Of a stretch of DNA of 64,000 nt, positions 17,193 to 25,245 are shown one piece after another. The DNA is from Eubacterium sp. Its GTDB lineage: Bacteria > Bacillota > Clostridia > Peptostreptococcales > Anaerovoracaceae. The stretch spans positions 1-64,000 of the forward strand of contig JAFWHX010000015.1 in the NCBI GenBank assembly GCA_017533915.1, written 5' to 3'. Every line of letters begins with the position of its first letter. Within the stretch, counting starts at the first letter, position 1. The notes beneath the pieces are model-generated. The model did not search any database, was not told the DNA's origin, and saw only the letters and a program-made list of their open reading frames with translations. The position numbers were made by a program, and so were the translations under genes.

Positions 17193-19640
17193 TCAGCCGC
17201 ACTTTCTTTTCCTATCGCGCATCGCGGCAAATAAAGCGGTCATGAAGACGGCAACGGCTGTGAATACTGCAAAAGCAACAGTATAAGGCTCCCGTCTGTC
17301 CTTTATCCCTGTCGGGACCGACAGCCCCCTCTCATTCGTGAACAATATGGTGACCATCCCGTCGTCCGGATCTATTCTCTCGTTTTCAGTCCTTATTCGT
17401 CCTCTCTCTGTGCAGGCGAAGGATGCCTTTGATATCACAGGCGCCGCCCCGCTGCCGAAGACATAGTATGAGGCGATGTGGTCGCTGGCTCCTTCCAGCA
17501 CATTATAGTATGCACCGCCCGTGATACTGCTTATTCTCACGAACTGGTCATCTTTCATGTTGATCTCCAGTACAGCCTGGCCAGATGAAGAGGGTCGGAA
17601 CGACCTTGACGACACTTTAGTCCCCGAGCCCCCCATGCCCGAAAAAGTCCCTGTGCTGTCCTGCGTTATCTCGAACACCTCATCTGTCTCAAGCCCCGTC
17701 AATGTGACTGTGAACCTGAACATCTTGGTACGATCCCCAAGAGGTCCCTTCACATTTTTAGCTATCCTGACGTCAAGCGGCTTATGGAACGTAACTTCGA
17801 TCGTATGGTCATACCCGTCTTCGCTTGTCTCTGTAAGCTTGTCGAAAACATATGTCCCGCCGTTCTTGTCAAATGATACACCCTCTCCGTCGACTATGAG
17901 CTCCTTTACTCTGTACCCCTGTGACGGCGTATACGCATATGAGGCAGACATATTTACCGGGTATTTCCGCTCCCCTGCTTTTTCTATGGTCCCGCCGCTC
18001 CCGGATGATGCGAACACATCGACTTCAGGCGTGTCTCCGAACAAAGTCCCCATGGACCCTCCCGGATTCTGCACGCTTGACGGAGTACTGTACGACCCAT
18101 ACCAGTAATATGAGAAGCCTGTGGTACTGACCGGGATATCCACACCGCTCTCCATTCCGTTGTCAGAAGTCCCGCTCCCTCTAAGCTTTGTAACGCTGTC
18201 CCACGTTCCCTGACGTATAAGAGTATTCTCTGACAGGTATACCGGCTCATCGAATCCTGAGATAAGCCCGATCCCTTCTGAATAATGCTTTGCGTAGCGG
18301 TCGACGCCGCTTCCTGTTGCCGATGTATTGTCTACGACGTCAAGATCTCTGAATCCCAGTATATAATACATATCACCTACAGGCTCATCAGACCCCGGCT
18401 CAACGATCTTTATAGTCGTCTTTATCCTTGTAGCAGCCCGGACGCCTTTGATCCTTCCGGAATTCTTTGTGCTCGTCCCGATAGAAGAGTTACAGTACAG
18501 GCACGACCCATCTGGTCTTGAACGTATGATTGGATAGTAATACTTTGATCCTGTAGTACCATTCACGTTCTGTGAAAGGCCAAAATAAAGGTCTGAGAAA
18601 GTGAGCAGAACGTCAGCCGTGCTCCCGTCTGAAAGAGTCGCAGCCTCTCGGAACCTGAGAGTGAAAATATCCCCTGCTATCGTATTAGATCCAAGCTTCG
18701 CGTCAGCCGTTGCCGTAGCGTTCGAAGAACCGAATTTCGGCGCTGTGCTGCTTACCCAGTAAATCGTGGGCACAGTGAGAGCTTCGCCATCCTGATAGAA
18801 CTGAAAATTGCCTTTCTGTATCCTTGAGTCGAGAGAAGTGAACTCTGCTGCGTCAAAATCCAACATGGACAGTGCGACGCTGTTGACCGGCATATCACTG
18901 TAATCATTCGTCACTCCGACCTGCGCATAGGCATCTTCCTGACATGCAGGCATCATGACGAACAAAGATATGATCGCAGCTGCTCCCATCATTCTGATAA
19001 TGTCCGGGCTTATGTACCGGTCTGTCTTTCCTTCCACTTTTGTAAGCTTTATACTCTTCGTTTTCATCATAACTGCGAATCCTGCGCATGACAGCATCAT
19101 CAACATCATCCATGGCAGCGGGCCATTGTCGCCGGTCTTCGGCGCCGTCTTACCATATTCCGGCTTATCAGCCCTGTAGGAATTCCTGAATACAGCCTTA
19201 TCAGTCTTAGCTCCCGTATCTTCAGTTATTACCGCCGTAACGTGCCCCCTGCTGTCAGCCATGAGAGCTGCGCGGTATTTCGTTCTGTCTCGCCTGAATC
19301 CGGACGGTCCTTCGGTAGTTTCCATCAGAGTATAGTAGAAAACATCAGGATGGCTGAATTCTATCATACCGAAGTCGATATTTCCTGAATCCGTCATATG
19401 TACCGTCTTTTCTCCATCTTCAGACCCCTCAGGCATCGGGCTGTCCGGATCGTCCGCACTTAGCGTATACTTATAATCCACATCGAGACTTTCCGGCACA
19501 TCGCTGCTTATCCTGCAAACCGCCGGTATCTCACCGCTGGCAAAATCTTCTGCGTATATCTCCGCGCCGCTGTATATAAAAGGCGCGGTCATGATCATCA
19601 AAACCAATACGATATGCCTTACCTTGTCAGAAGCAGTCAT
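17193..19640 (-). CDS. double surface protein: small LPXTG-like pilin fused to a DUF7601-type pilin
   Basis: This 815-residue frame contains two surface proteins in a row. Residues about 1-192 have a signal peptide, a Spy0128-like pilin domain, the sorting motif APKTGDNG (about 166-173) and a membrane segment. Residues from about 192 start anew with MKTKSIKLTK, a second signal segment (about 218-240), a long beta-rich region, a DUF7601-like isopeptide domain homologous to the end of the neighbouring pilin, the motif SVPTGI and a final membrane segment with a basic tail. An AGGA nine bases before the internal ATG (19067 or 19070) could start the second part separately. The start at 19640 follows GGGAGG. 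It is the last gene of the pilus operon, so both parts are probably pilus or wall proteins. Confidence 0.8.
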   Translation of the reverse strand: MTASDKVRHIVLVLMIMTAPFIYSGAEIYAEDFASGEIPAVCRISSDVPESLDVDYKYTLSADDPDSPMPEGSEDGEKTVHMTDSGNIDFGMIEFSHPDVFYYTLMETTEGPSGFRRDRTKYRAALMADSRGHVTAVITEDTGAKTDKAVFRNSYRADKPEYGKTAPKTGDNGPLPWMMLMMLSCAGFAVMMKTKSIKLTKVEGKTDRYISPDIIRMMGAAAIISLFVMMPACQEDAYAQVGVTNDYSDMPVNSVALSMLDFDAAEFTSLDSRIQKGNFQFYQDGEALTVPTIYWVSSTAPKFGSSNATATADAKLGSNTIAGDIFTLRFREAATLSDGSTADVLLTFSDLYFGLSQNVNGTTGSKYYYPIIRSRPDGSCLYCNSSIGTSTKNSGRIKGVRAATRIKTTIKIVEPGSDEPVGDMYYILGFRDLDVVDNTSATGSGVDRYAKHYSEGIGLISGFDEPVYLSENTLIRQGTWDSVTKLRGSGTSDNGMESGVDIPVSTTGFSYYWYGSYSTPSSVQNPGGSMGTLFGDTPEVDVFASSGSGGTIEKAGERKYPVNMSASYAYTPSQGYRVKELIVDGEGVSFDKNGGTYVFDKLTETSEDGYDHTIEVTFHKPLDVRIAKNVKGPLGDRTKMFRFTVTLTGLETDEVFEITQDSTGTFSGMGGSGTKVSSRSFRPSSSGQAVLEINMKDDQFVRISSITGGAYYNVLEGASDHIASYYVFGSGAAPVISKASFACTERGRIRTENERIDPDDGMVTILFTNERGLSVPTGIKDRREPYTVAFAVFTAVAVFMTALFAAMRDRKRKCG

Positions 19641-19687
19641 ATCAGACACCTCCCTTTATCATTTTCTATGATCAGGATCCCCCTTCT

Positions 19688-20209
19688 TCAAACTGTTCTT
19701 CTCCTGATGAGAAGAAATATAACTCCCCTGATATCTTTCCTCTTTATGCATCCGTAGATCCTGCTGTCTCTGGCATCTTCACGCCTGTCTCCAAGGACAA
19801 AGAATTCATCTTCACCCAGAATGACAGGATATATTACGGCGCTGTTTTTTTCTTTTGTCTCCTCAAATATCCCAAGCCTCTTCTGAACAGGCTGCATGTT
19901 CCCGTTTATCGTGATAATCCCTGAGCCGGTCACATCCACGGTGTCCCCGGGACAAGCTGCTATCCGGCCTGCAGCAGGCCCTTCGGGGCTTTCATATATC
20001 ACTGCATCCTGTTTTCCTATACTACCCAGGCGGAAAAATACCGCAGCATCACCTGCATATATCTGCGGGAACATATCATTTCGCTCAACAGATGTGATAC
20101 CGAATATGAAAGTAAAAACAGCTGCCAGGACTGCAGCTGCCGCGGCAGCCCTGATAACAGCTGAAATGATATGCCGCCTGATGAGTTCTTTTTCTTTATC
20201 TGTTATCAT
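19688..20209 (-). CDS. SipA-like signal peptidase homologue, catalytic residues missing
   Basis: This 173-residue protein has the fold signature of type I signal peptidases: one N-terminal membrane segment, a box B-like NDMFPQIYAGD, a GRIAACPGD box, and LGDRREDARDSR. In active enzymes the first box carries the catalytic Ser before Met-x-Pro and the second carries a Lys before Arg. Here they are Asp45 and Gly81. The same two replacements (Asp and Gly) are known in SipA of the Streptococcus pyogenes pilus locus, which is needed for pilus assembly but is not a normal peptidase. Its ATG overlaps the sortase stop codon (ATGA), so the two are coupled. The role as a pilus assembly chaperone is inferred from that homologue. 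Confidence 0.88.
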   Translation of the reverse strand: MITDKEKELIRRHIISAVIRAAAAAAVLAAVFTFIFGITSVERNDMFPQIYAGDAAVFFRLGSIGKQDAVIYESPEGPAAGRIAACPGDTVDVTGSGIITINGNMQPVQKRLGIFEETKEKNSAVIYPVILGEDEFFVLGDRREDARDSRIYGCIKRKDIRGVIFLLIRRRTV

Positions 20210-21075
20210 GACGTCTCAATATGTTCCCCATTTGTCACATCATCACCGGCATAATGCAGATCCTGATCAGTGACATCATTCTTCTCCGGACACATCAGGC
20301 AGGCTACGATAGTTCTTGAATCATCCATATCACCTGTGCACGTCGAAAGCAGAAGGATCTGCTTATCATCAGATCCCTGCCTTCTGCTCTTTCCGGCTCT
20401 GAGCATGCTCTTCAGTTTTTTTCTTTTTCTGACATGCGATGCTGACCTTAGTATCGCATCGATATGGCCTGCCATCTCCCCGCGGACGTTATACACGTCT
20501 GCATCATACGCGTCAGCAGTTCCTGCCGCGATGACGTCCAGTCTGAAAAGTCCGCGTTCAGTTATCAGTGTCCCGGTGGAGTTCTCTTTAAAGAACTCTT
20601 TCTCAAGAAACAGATCCAGATCGCCGAACATCGCGCCTTCAGACATATGATGACCATGTATGACATTGTATCTATCAGTCAGGTCTTTACTGTTCCCGGT
20701 GTCGAGAAACAGCGTGCCTCCGGCGTAATAGTTCCTGTGGAAGTCAAGATCCAGATATTCAAAGTTATCCTTACCCTGCACGACCGGATTATCTATATGT
20801 GTTCCATCTATTATGAGCCATGCTGCGGTATCAGGATTCATCATCCTGAGCTTGCGGAAATCCCTTTCCTCTACCTGCTCCATCGCTCTGGAATTAAAAC
20901 CTGATATGTCCATAATCGATATGACTGTGAACAACAGGATCAGCATCAGAGCTCCACCGATGATATCCGCAGTCAGATGATCCGCGAGCCTTGCTGCGAA
21001 AACAGCAAGTCCCGCCAGCTTTCTTTTTTGTGCATGCTGGCTGTGCAGGCCGGCATCCCGGGCACTACTCTTCAT
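20206..21075 (-). CDS. class B sortase, pilus-type
   Basis: Sortases join surface proteins to each other or to the cell wall by cutting at a Thr in a sorting motif. This 289-residue protein has one membrane segment near residues 38-57 and the class B layout: NVIHGHHM with the catalytic His, FGDLDLF, and LLLSTCTGDMDDSRTIV with catalytic Cys (about 246) and Arg (about 254). The ATG at 21075 follows GAGGAAG and lies inside the end of the pilin gene (11-base overlap). In the streptococcal FCT-3 pilus a class B sortase polymerises the pilin with help of SipA; the same pair here suggests the same job. Confidence 0.92.
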   Translation of the reverse strand: MKSSARDAGLHSQHAQKRKLAGLAVFAARLADHLTADIIGGALMLILLFTVISIMDISGFNSRAMEQVEERDFRKLRMMNPDTAAWLIIDGTHIDNPVVQGKDNFEYLDLDFHRNYYAGGTLFLDTGNSKDLTDRYNVIHGHHMSEGAMFGDLDLFLEKEFFKENSTGTLITERGLFRLDVIAAGTADAYDADVYNVRGEMAGHIDAILRSASHVRKRKKLKSMLRAGKSRRQGSDDKQILLLSTCTGDMDDSRTIVACLMCPEKNDVTDQDLHYAGDDVTNGEHIETS

Positions 21076-22441
21076 CTGGCGCAGACTTCCTCGTGAACAG
21101 ATAAACAGCCGCGGCGGCAACAAAGACAGCAAGCATCACCATAAGTGCGAGCATGCTCGTTCTTGTGCCCGTCAGCGTCGCAAGATCGCGTGAGTTCTGG
21201 AACGCTACAGTCTGATTGCTGTCTCCTGCATCCACAGTCTCCTGAGAAGTCGCAAGTACCTGCTGCCCTGTCGACCTTGCATCAGCAGCATTTGCTATAA
21301 CAGCACTGCTTCCACCTTCTGCAGTGATCGAATATGAAGGTATATGGTCACTAGCTGCTTCGGAGACGATATATTGTGATGTGGCGTTAAGCGCTTCTAC
21401 AGTTATCTGCTCATCATCTCTGAGCTTGACTGTGAACACCGCCTGTCCTGCCGCATCTGTCGTGATCATATCTGTTGCCTGATCATATGTTCCTGTAGTT
21501 ATGCTGTCCAGTTCTACGTCTCCGGCCAGTTGATACGCCTTGCTGTTCTCAAGTCCGGACAGAGTCACTGTAAATTCAAATTCCTTGCTCCTGTCACCTA
21601 ATGTCCCCTGCACATTATTTGTTATGACAAGATCCGATGTAGTGAACGTGTTCCACATGTTGTCGGCCTTGAGGATGTTCGGGGAATCAGCAGATGAGAT
21701 CCCTACTTTGCCTAGATTACTCTCATTGTTGTCCGAAGCAGCTGTTCCGCTGTTATCTCCTACGTACGCGATGTCTGTAAGCACCGGCTTATATGTGCTG
21801 CTTCCGCTCTCGTTCCTGTATGCAGTCATGCTGTGAACATAGACGCCGTCTATCGTATTGCCGTCTGCATCCATATTGTTGCATACATACACACAGACAA
21901 AGTATTCGTGATCGTCATATGAGACTCCCGGCACAGACGCGGGCGTCGATGAGCTCTCAGTTACTTTATACAGATAGTATCCTGCTTCAGAAAATGTGAT
22001 CGGGACATCTGTGAATCTGTTCTTCACAGTTCCTGTATCAGATACATCTGACCCGCTGAAATTACCTATCGAAACATCTGCGGTATCCCCGCTTACTGTT
22101 ATACTGTGGCTCGCTGTGGAAGACGCCGCAGGCATCGGTATGTCTGTCTTCGCAAGCGTCTGTCCGCTTGAAGAAGCACTCGTATTTGCATTTGCCCAGC
22201 CTGAGACTCTTTCCAGCGTATAGTTAAAATCTGTAATGTCAGGGAAGCTGCCGCTCTGATTGACCGTTAAGGTCTTTCCCATCTTAATGGTCGCTGTCCC
22301 ATCAGACGCATTCTGCCTTGTAAGGTCGACCGCAGCAGAGGCATTCTCCGCTCCTGCCAGTATCATCGAAATCACGAGTACTATCTCCAGTAATATACTT
22401 GCTGAATTATACAATTTTCTATCGAGTTTCATTTTCATCAT
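21065..22441 (-). CDS. pilin with Spy0128-like and DUF7601-type domains
   Basis: This 458-residue secreted protein is the likely shaft subunit. It has a signal peptide ending near AGAENASAAV, a Spy0128/FctA-like domain (about residues 35-200, with FSEAGYYLYKVTE), and a second domain (about 265-385) starting NNVQGTLGDRSKEFEFTVTL. That domain matches the end of the fused protein downstream. The C-terminus has a degenerate sorting motif (LATLTGT) followed by a membrane segment and RKSAPDEE. The ATG at 22441 follows AAAGGTG. Internal isopeptide bonds are expected for these domains but not proven here. It sits between the tip gene and the sortase. Confidence 0.85.
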   Translation of the reverse strand: MMKMKLDRKLYNSASILLEIVLVISMILAGAENASAAVDLTRQNASDGTATIKMGKTLTVNQSGSFPDITDFNYTLERVSGWANANTSASSSGQTLAKTDIPMPAASSTASHSITVSGDTADVSIGNFSGSDVSDTGTVKNRFTDVPITFSEAGYYLYKVTESSSTPASVPGVSYDDHEYFVCVYVCNNMDADGNTIDGVYVHSMTAYRNESGSSTYKPVLTDIAYVGDNSGTAASDNNESNLGKVGISSADSPNILKADNMWNTFTTSDLVITNNVQGTLGDRSKEFEFTVTLSGLENSKAYQLAGDVELDSITTGTYDQATDMITTDAAGQAVFTVKLRDDEQITVEALNATSQYIVSEAASDHIPSYSITAEGGSSAVIANAADARSTGQQVLATSQETVDAGDSNQTVAFQNSRDLATLTGTRTSMLALMVMLAVFVAAAAVYLFTRKSAPDEE

Positions 22442-22460
22442 CTCATTCACCTTTCCCTTT

Positions 22461-24872
22461 TCATTTTCTCTTATTACCATTCTCAGCTCTGATCTTATCC
22501 CTGTATGTCAGCATCATTATCAGCAGGATCACCACTGAAGCAGCGAGCACCGTCACCATCAGAATGAAGATCATGAGCATATCATCACCAGTCTTAGGTA
22601 TCGTTCTCTGCCTGTGCGGCTCCGGCACCTTTTTCCCAGAAGGCTTGTCTAGCTCGTCTTCTGGTTCGTCTTCCGGTTCTTCCTCAGGTTCTTCCTCAGG
22701 TTCTTCGGGAAGCTCCGGATAGCTGACAGTCTGATCCTCATCTGAAAGGTCTTCATGTACCGCGATCGGTTCTACACTTTCTGGCTGTTCATCAAATTCT
22801 CCCTCGTACAGCCGCTCAAAGACTACCACGTCTCTTTCCGAGGCGATCCGTCCGTCGAATTCGAACGTCACTTCACATGTTCCGTTTATATCTTCTGCCG
22901 TAAAAACAGTTGAAGCCGTTATTTCATCCCCTGAAACATCTTTTACAGGCTCTCCGGTATCTTTGAACATCAGTTTACCAAATACTGTATACGGTTTCCC
23001 TGCTTCAAGATTTTCCAGCGTTACAGTATCTGTAATACCTGCATCCTCAACAGTGCTTCCGACATGGCCTCCAGTGTCTTTATCGGCCGCGCTCGTTGCA
23101 ATTGCCGGTTCCGGCATGTTTGTATACTCCTGAGTGACAATAGATGCGACCGTATCAAGCTTAAATACGACAGGCCTGTCCAGCTCTGTCGCAGACTCTG
23201 GACTTATTGCCGCCAGGCTGTATCCCGGAAGTTTGAATCCTTCTGGTGATTCCGTCTCATATATCTCGTACTCACCTGTCTCATCTTTGCCGATCATACT
23301 TATTTCAGCCTCTCCATTTTCGTCTGTAACGAATTCATCAGATCCGCCTATCACAGCCCATCCGGCATCTGGTATAGCTATACCGAATTCCGCAAGTTCT
23401 TTCTCCGGGTCGTCAGATAAAAATGCCTTTACGATCTCATCAGCATCCTCAAAACTCAATTCTTTATTCCCACTATCTTCTTCTGCTCCAGCTGTTCCAC
23501 TGTTATCATCATTACTGTCATCCTGCTCACCAGCTTCGCTATCATCTTCGCCTGAGTCTTCATTGTCTTTATTATTCTCAGCAGCCCCAGGATCGTTATC
23601 AGATTCTTCATCTGCTGTATCGTTGATACTTATTCCCTCTTCATCTGCATCATCCGGGCTGTCACTGTCAAGCTTCATAGACTGCACACTTTCCTCTTCT
23701 GCTTTGTTTCTGCCACCGGTCCCAAGATACTCACACAGGTTCTGGAAAGCACCTTTCCTTTTGAGCCTGAACGTGATCCCTTCCTGTGTTACCGTCTCGC
23801 CCGTCACAGCATCCTTCTTGACGATGGAAGGATGCTCAGAAGAGTCATCCGTATATGACCACTCGACAGCAGAAGTCCCTTTTTTCAGCGTTATCACTTT
23901 GTTTTTCGCAAGCTTCACTATCTCCGGACCTTTAGTCTGATAGATGTAATACTTACCGTTAAAACTGTCGTCAGCAACAGGAAGCTTCTTTGTAGACGCT
24001 TCGCCTTTGCTGTCTGTCGTTACCTCGTCTTTGTATTCAGACGGTATCTTCTTCCACCAAGATGACTTTGATGAATACTTACCGTATTTCTTCGGCCAGA
24101 TCCTGAACACCGCTTTTTCTTCAGGAAGCACATTGCCGTTCACCTGCATCGACTTCCTGATCCTGACAGCCCTTTTTACCTTCTCCGGTTCGATCACACG
24201 CATCACCTGATAGTCGGTAGCGCCCTTTGCGTCAGAATAGATGCTGATCCGTGACTTGATGGTGCCGCCATAATGGATGCCGTCCTTTGAAGTGTTGTGA
24301 TGCAGCTTGCTTGTGATACCATGACTCCCCGAGACTTTCCCGCCTACGATCGCCACGTGCCTCCAGCCTGTCACGCTGGTATAGCCGCGGCTGTCTTTGA
24401 TCGGCGCCTTCGTTACTTTTCCGCTGGAGTTTGTGCCTCTTCTGAAGAAAAAGACTATATCTCCCGGCTTTATCTCGCCGTAGGAATAATACTTGCCGTT
24501 TCCCCCCTGCGCCTTTGCTACGTGGCTGCCATAAGCAACGATCTTATTGCCTTTCTTGATGAAATACTCTCTGAGAGCCCTCGTTGCCGCGTATCCCGGC
24601 ACTTTCACGCCGTATACCGAATTGAGCGCCCATTCTGCATAACCTGTGCAGGCGAACTGATTCACGCCCGGCAGCTTGTAATTGTAACTTTTGCCGTTAT
24701 ATTTATTCAGCTTCGCGTCCGTGATATCTGACCCCCATTTTCTGCTCGTCTTAAGTTCAGCGTATGAGAATTCAACAGCCAAGGCATTTACGATCATGCT
24801 CATGATAAGCATCAAAGCCACCACAGCTGCGGTCTTTGGCCGGGAATTCACCTCGATCCTGACTTTTCCCAT
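22461..24872 (-). CDS. pilus tip protein with NlpC/P60-like domain, VaFE repeat and LPXTG signal
   Basis: This 803-residue wall protein is the first gene of the pilus operon. After a signal peptide (about 10-40) comes an NlpC/P60-like cysteine peptidase or amidase domain: QFACTGYAEWAL with the putative catalytic Cys, KPGDIVFFFRRG, and GWRHVAIVGG with the His. SpaA-like domains follow, interrupted by a very acidic Asp/Glu/Ser stretch (about residues 395-475). Next is a VaFE-type repeat with GITDTVTLENLEAGKPYTVFG and VVVFERLY, a wall-spanning Glu-Pro tract, and the sorting signal IPKTGDD with a membrane segment and basic tail. The ATG at 24872 follows GGAGGAAGGAG. The leader carries a terminator hairpin. 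A place at the pilus tip is inferred from gene order and domains. Confidence 0.85.
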   Translation of the reverse strand: MGKVRIEVNSRPKTAAVVALMLIMSMIVNALAVEFSYAELKTSRKWGSDITDAKLNKYNGKSYNYKLPGVNQFACTGYAEWALNSVYGVKVPGYAATRALREYFIKKGNKIVAYGSHVAKAQGGNGKYYSYGEIKPGDIVFFFRRGTNSSGKVTKAPIKDSRGYTSVTGWRHVAIVGGKVSGSHGITSKLHHNTSKDGIHYGGTIKSRISIYSDAKGATDYQVMRVIEPEKVKRAVRIRKSMQVNGNVLPEEKAVFRIWPKKYGKYSSKSSWWKKIPSEYKDEVTTDSKGEASTKKLPVADDSFNGKYYIYQTKGPEIVKLAKNKVITLKKGTSAVEWSYTDDSSEHPSIVKKDAVTGETVTQEGITFRLKRKGAFQNLCEYLGTGGRNKAEEESVQSMKLDSDSPDDADEEGISINDTADEESDNDPGAAENNKDNEDSGEDDSEAGEQDDSNDDNSGTAGAEEDSGNKELSFEDADEIVKAFLSDDPEKELAEFGIAIPDAGWAVIGGSDEFVTDENGEAEISMIGKDETGEYEIYETESPEGFKLPGYSLAAISPESATELDRPVVFKLDTVASIVTQEYTNMPEPAIATSAADKDTGGHVGSTVEDAGITDTVTLENLEAGKPYTVFGKLMFKDTGEPVKDVSGDEITASTVFTAEDINGTCEVTFEFDGRIASERDVVVFERLYEGEFDEQPESVEPIAVHEDLSDEDQTVSYPELPEEPEEEPEEEPEDEPEDELDKPSGKKVPEPHRQRTIPKTGDDMLMIFILMVTVLAASVVILLIMMLTYRDKIRAENGNKRK

Positions 24873-24893
24873 TTTATCTCCTTCCTCCAATAC

Positions 24894-24961
24894 AAAAGGA
24901 CGTCCTTTCGACGTCCCTGGTGCTTTGCGGACGCCTTCGGGCGTCCTACGATCTGACGCCC
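24894..24961 (-). terminator. pilus operon attenuator: terminator plus competing stems
   Basis: On the minus strand GGACGTC and GACGTCC form a perfect 7-bp stem (24898-24916) followed by TTTTG, just before the tip-gene ribosome site. Upstream, GGACGCC/GGCGTCC makes a second perfect stem (24929-24946). The same bases can pair instead as GGGCGTC/GACGCCC (24939-24945 with 24955-24961). The latter two exclude each other, the usual sign of an attenuator. A seven-codon frame lies upstream. Confidence 0.6.
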
Positions 24962-25023
24962 TGGCAGACTGTGCCGGCATTCAAGCTGCACTTCTACTGA
25001 GAGCGTCACTTTTTTACCGTTAT

Positions 25024-25047
25024 CTACGGTGATCCTTCTCTTTTCAT
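25024..25047 (-). CDS. putative seven-residue leader peptide MKREGSP
   Basis: A GGAGG stands six bases before an ATG that opens only seven codons and then TAG, in the leader of the pilus operon about 60 bases before the competing stems. Such a good ribosome site on so short a frame suggests that its translation matters, not its product. A leader peptide coupled to a terminator is known to govern the pil1 pilus operon of Streptococcus gallolyticus. I see no short tandem repeat in this frame, and no clear sigma-A promoter upstream. Confidence 0.4.
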   Translation of the reverse strand: MKREGSP

Positions 25048-25152
25048 CTCACACCTCCCATATACGACCTCTGTAACCTTTTATCGCCGGCCTTGCGCCA
25101 TCCAGAAGATGACATCATGCCCTTCTTCCCGACCCTCAGTCCGGCATCTATC

Positions 25153-25180
25153 AAAAAAGAGAGCATGAGCATGCTCTCTT
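25153..25180 (-). terminator. ychF terminator
   Basis: On the minus strand AGAGAGCATG and CATGCTCTCT pair around a CT loop and are followed by six T. It lies about 65 bases after the ychF stop and separates lgt-ychF from the pilus operon. 25048-25152 holds no gene. Confidence 0.92.
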
Positions 25181-25245
25181 TCTGTCCGTATCTTACTGTG
25201 CTTCGCCGCGTAATGACGAACACATCAAATATGATCCATCTTATC

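Noticed and set aside
17193-19640. Frameshift or sequencing error as cause of the double protein
   Set aside because: Both parts are in the same frame and no stop or frame change is visible; only a lost stop codon could explain it, which the sequence cannot show.
24894-25050. A c-di-GMP riboswitch before the pilus operon
   Set aside because: GCAAAG and paired stems recall it, but the core motifs of both known classes are missing; an attenuator fits better.
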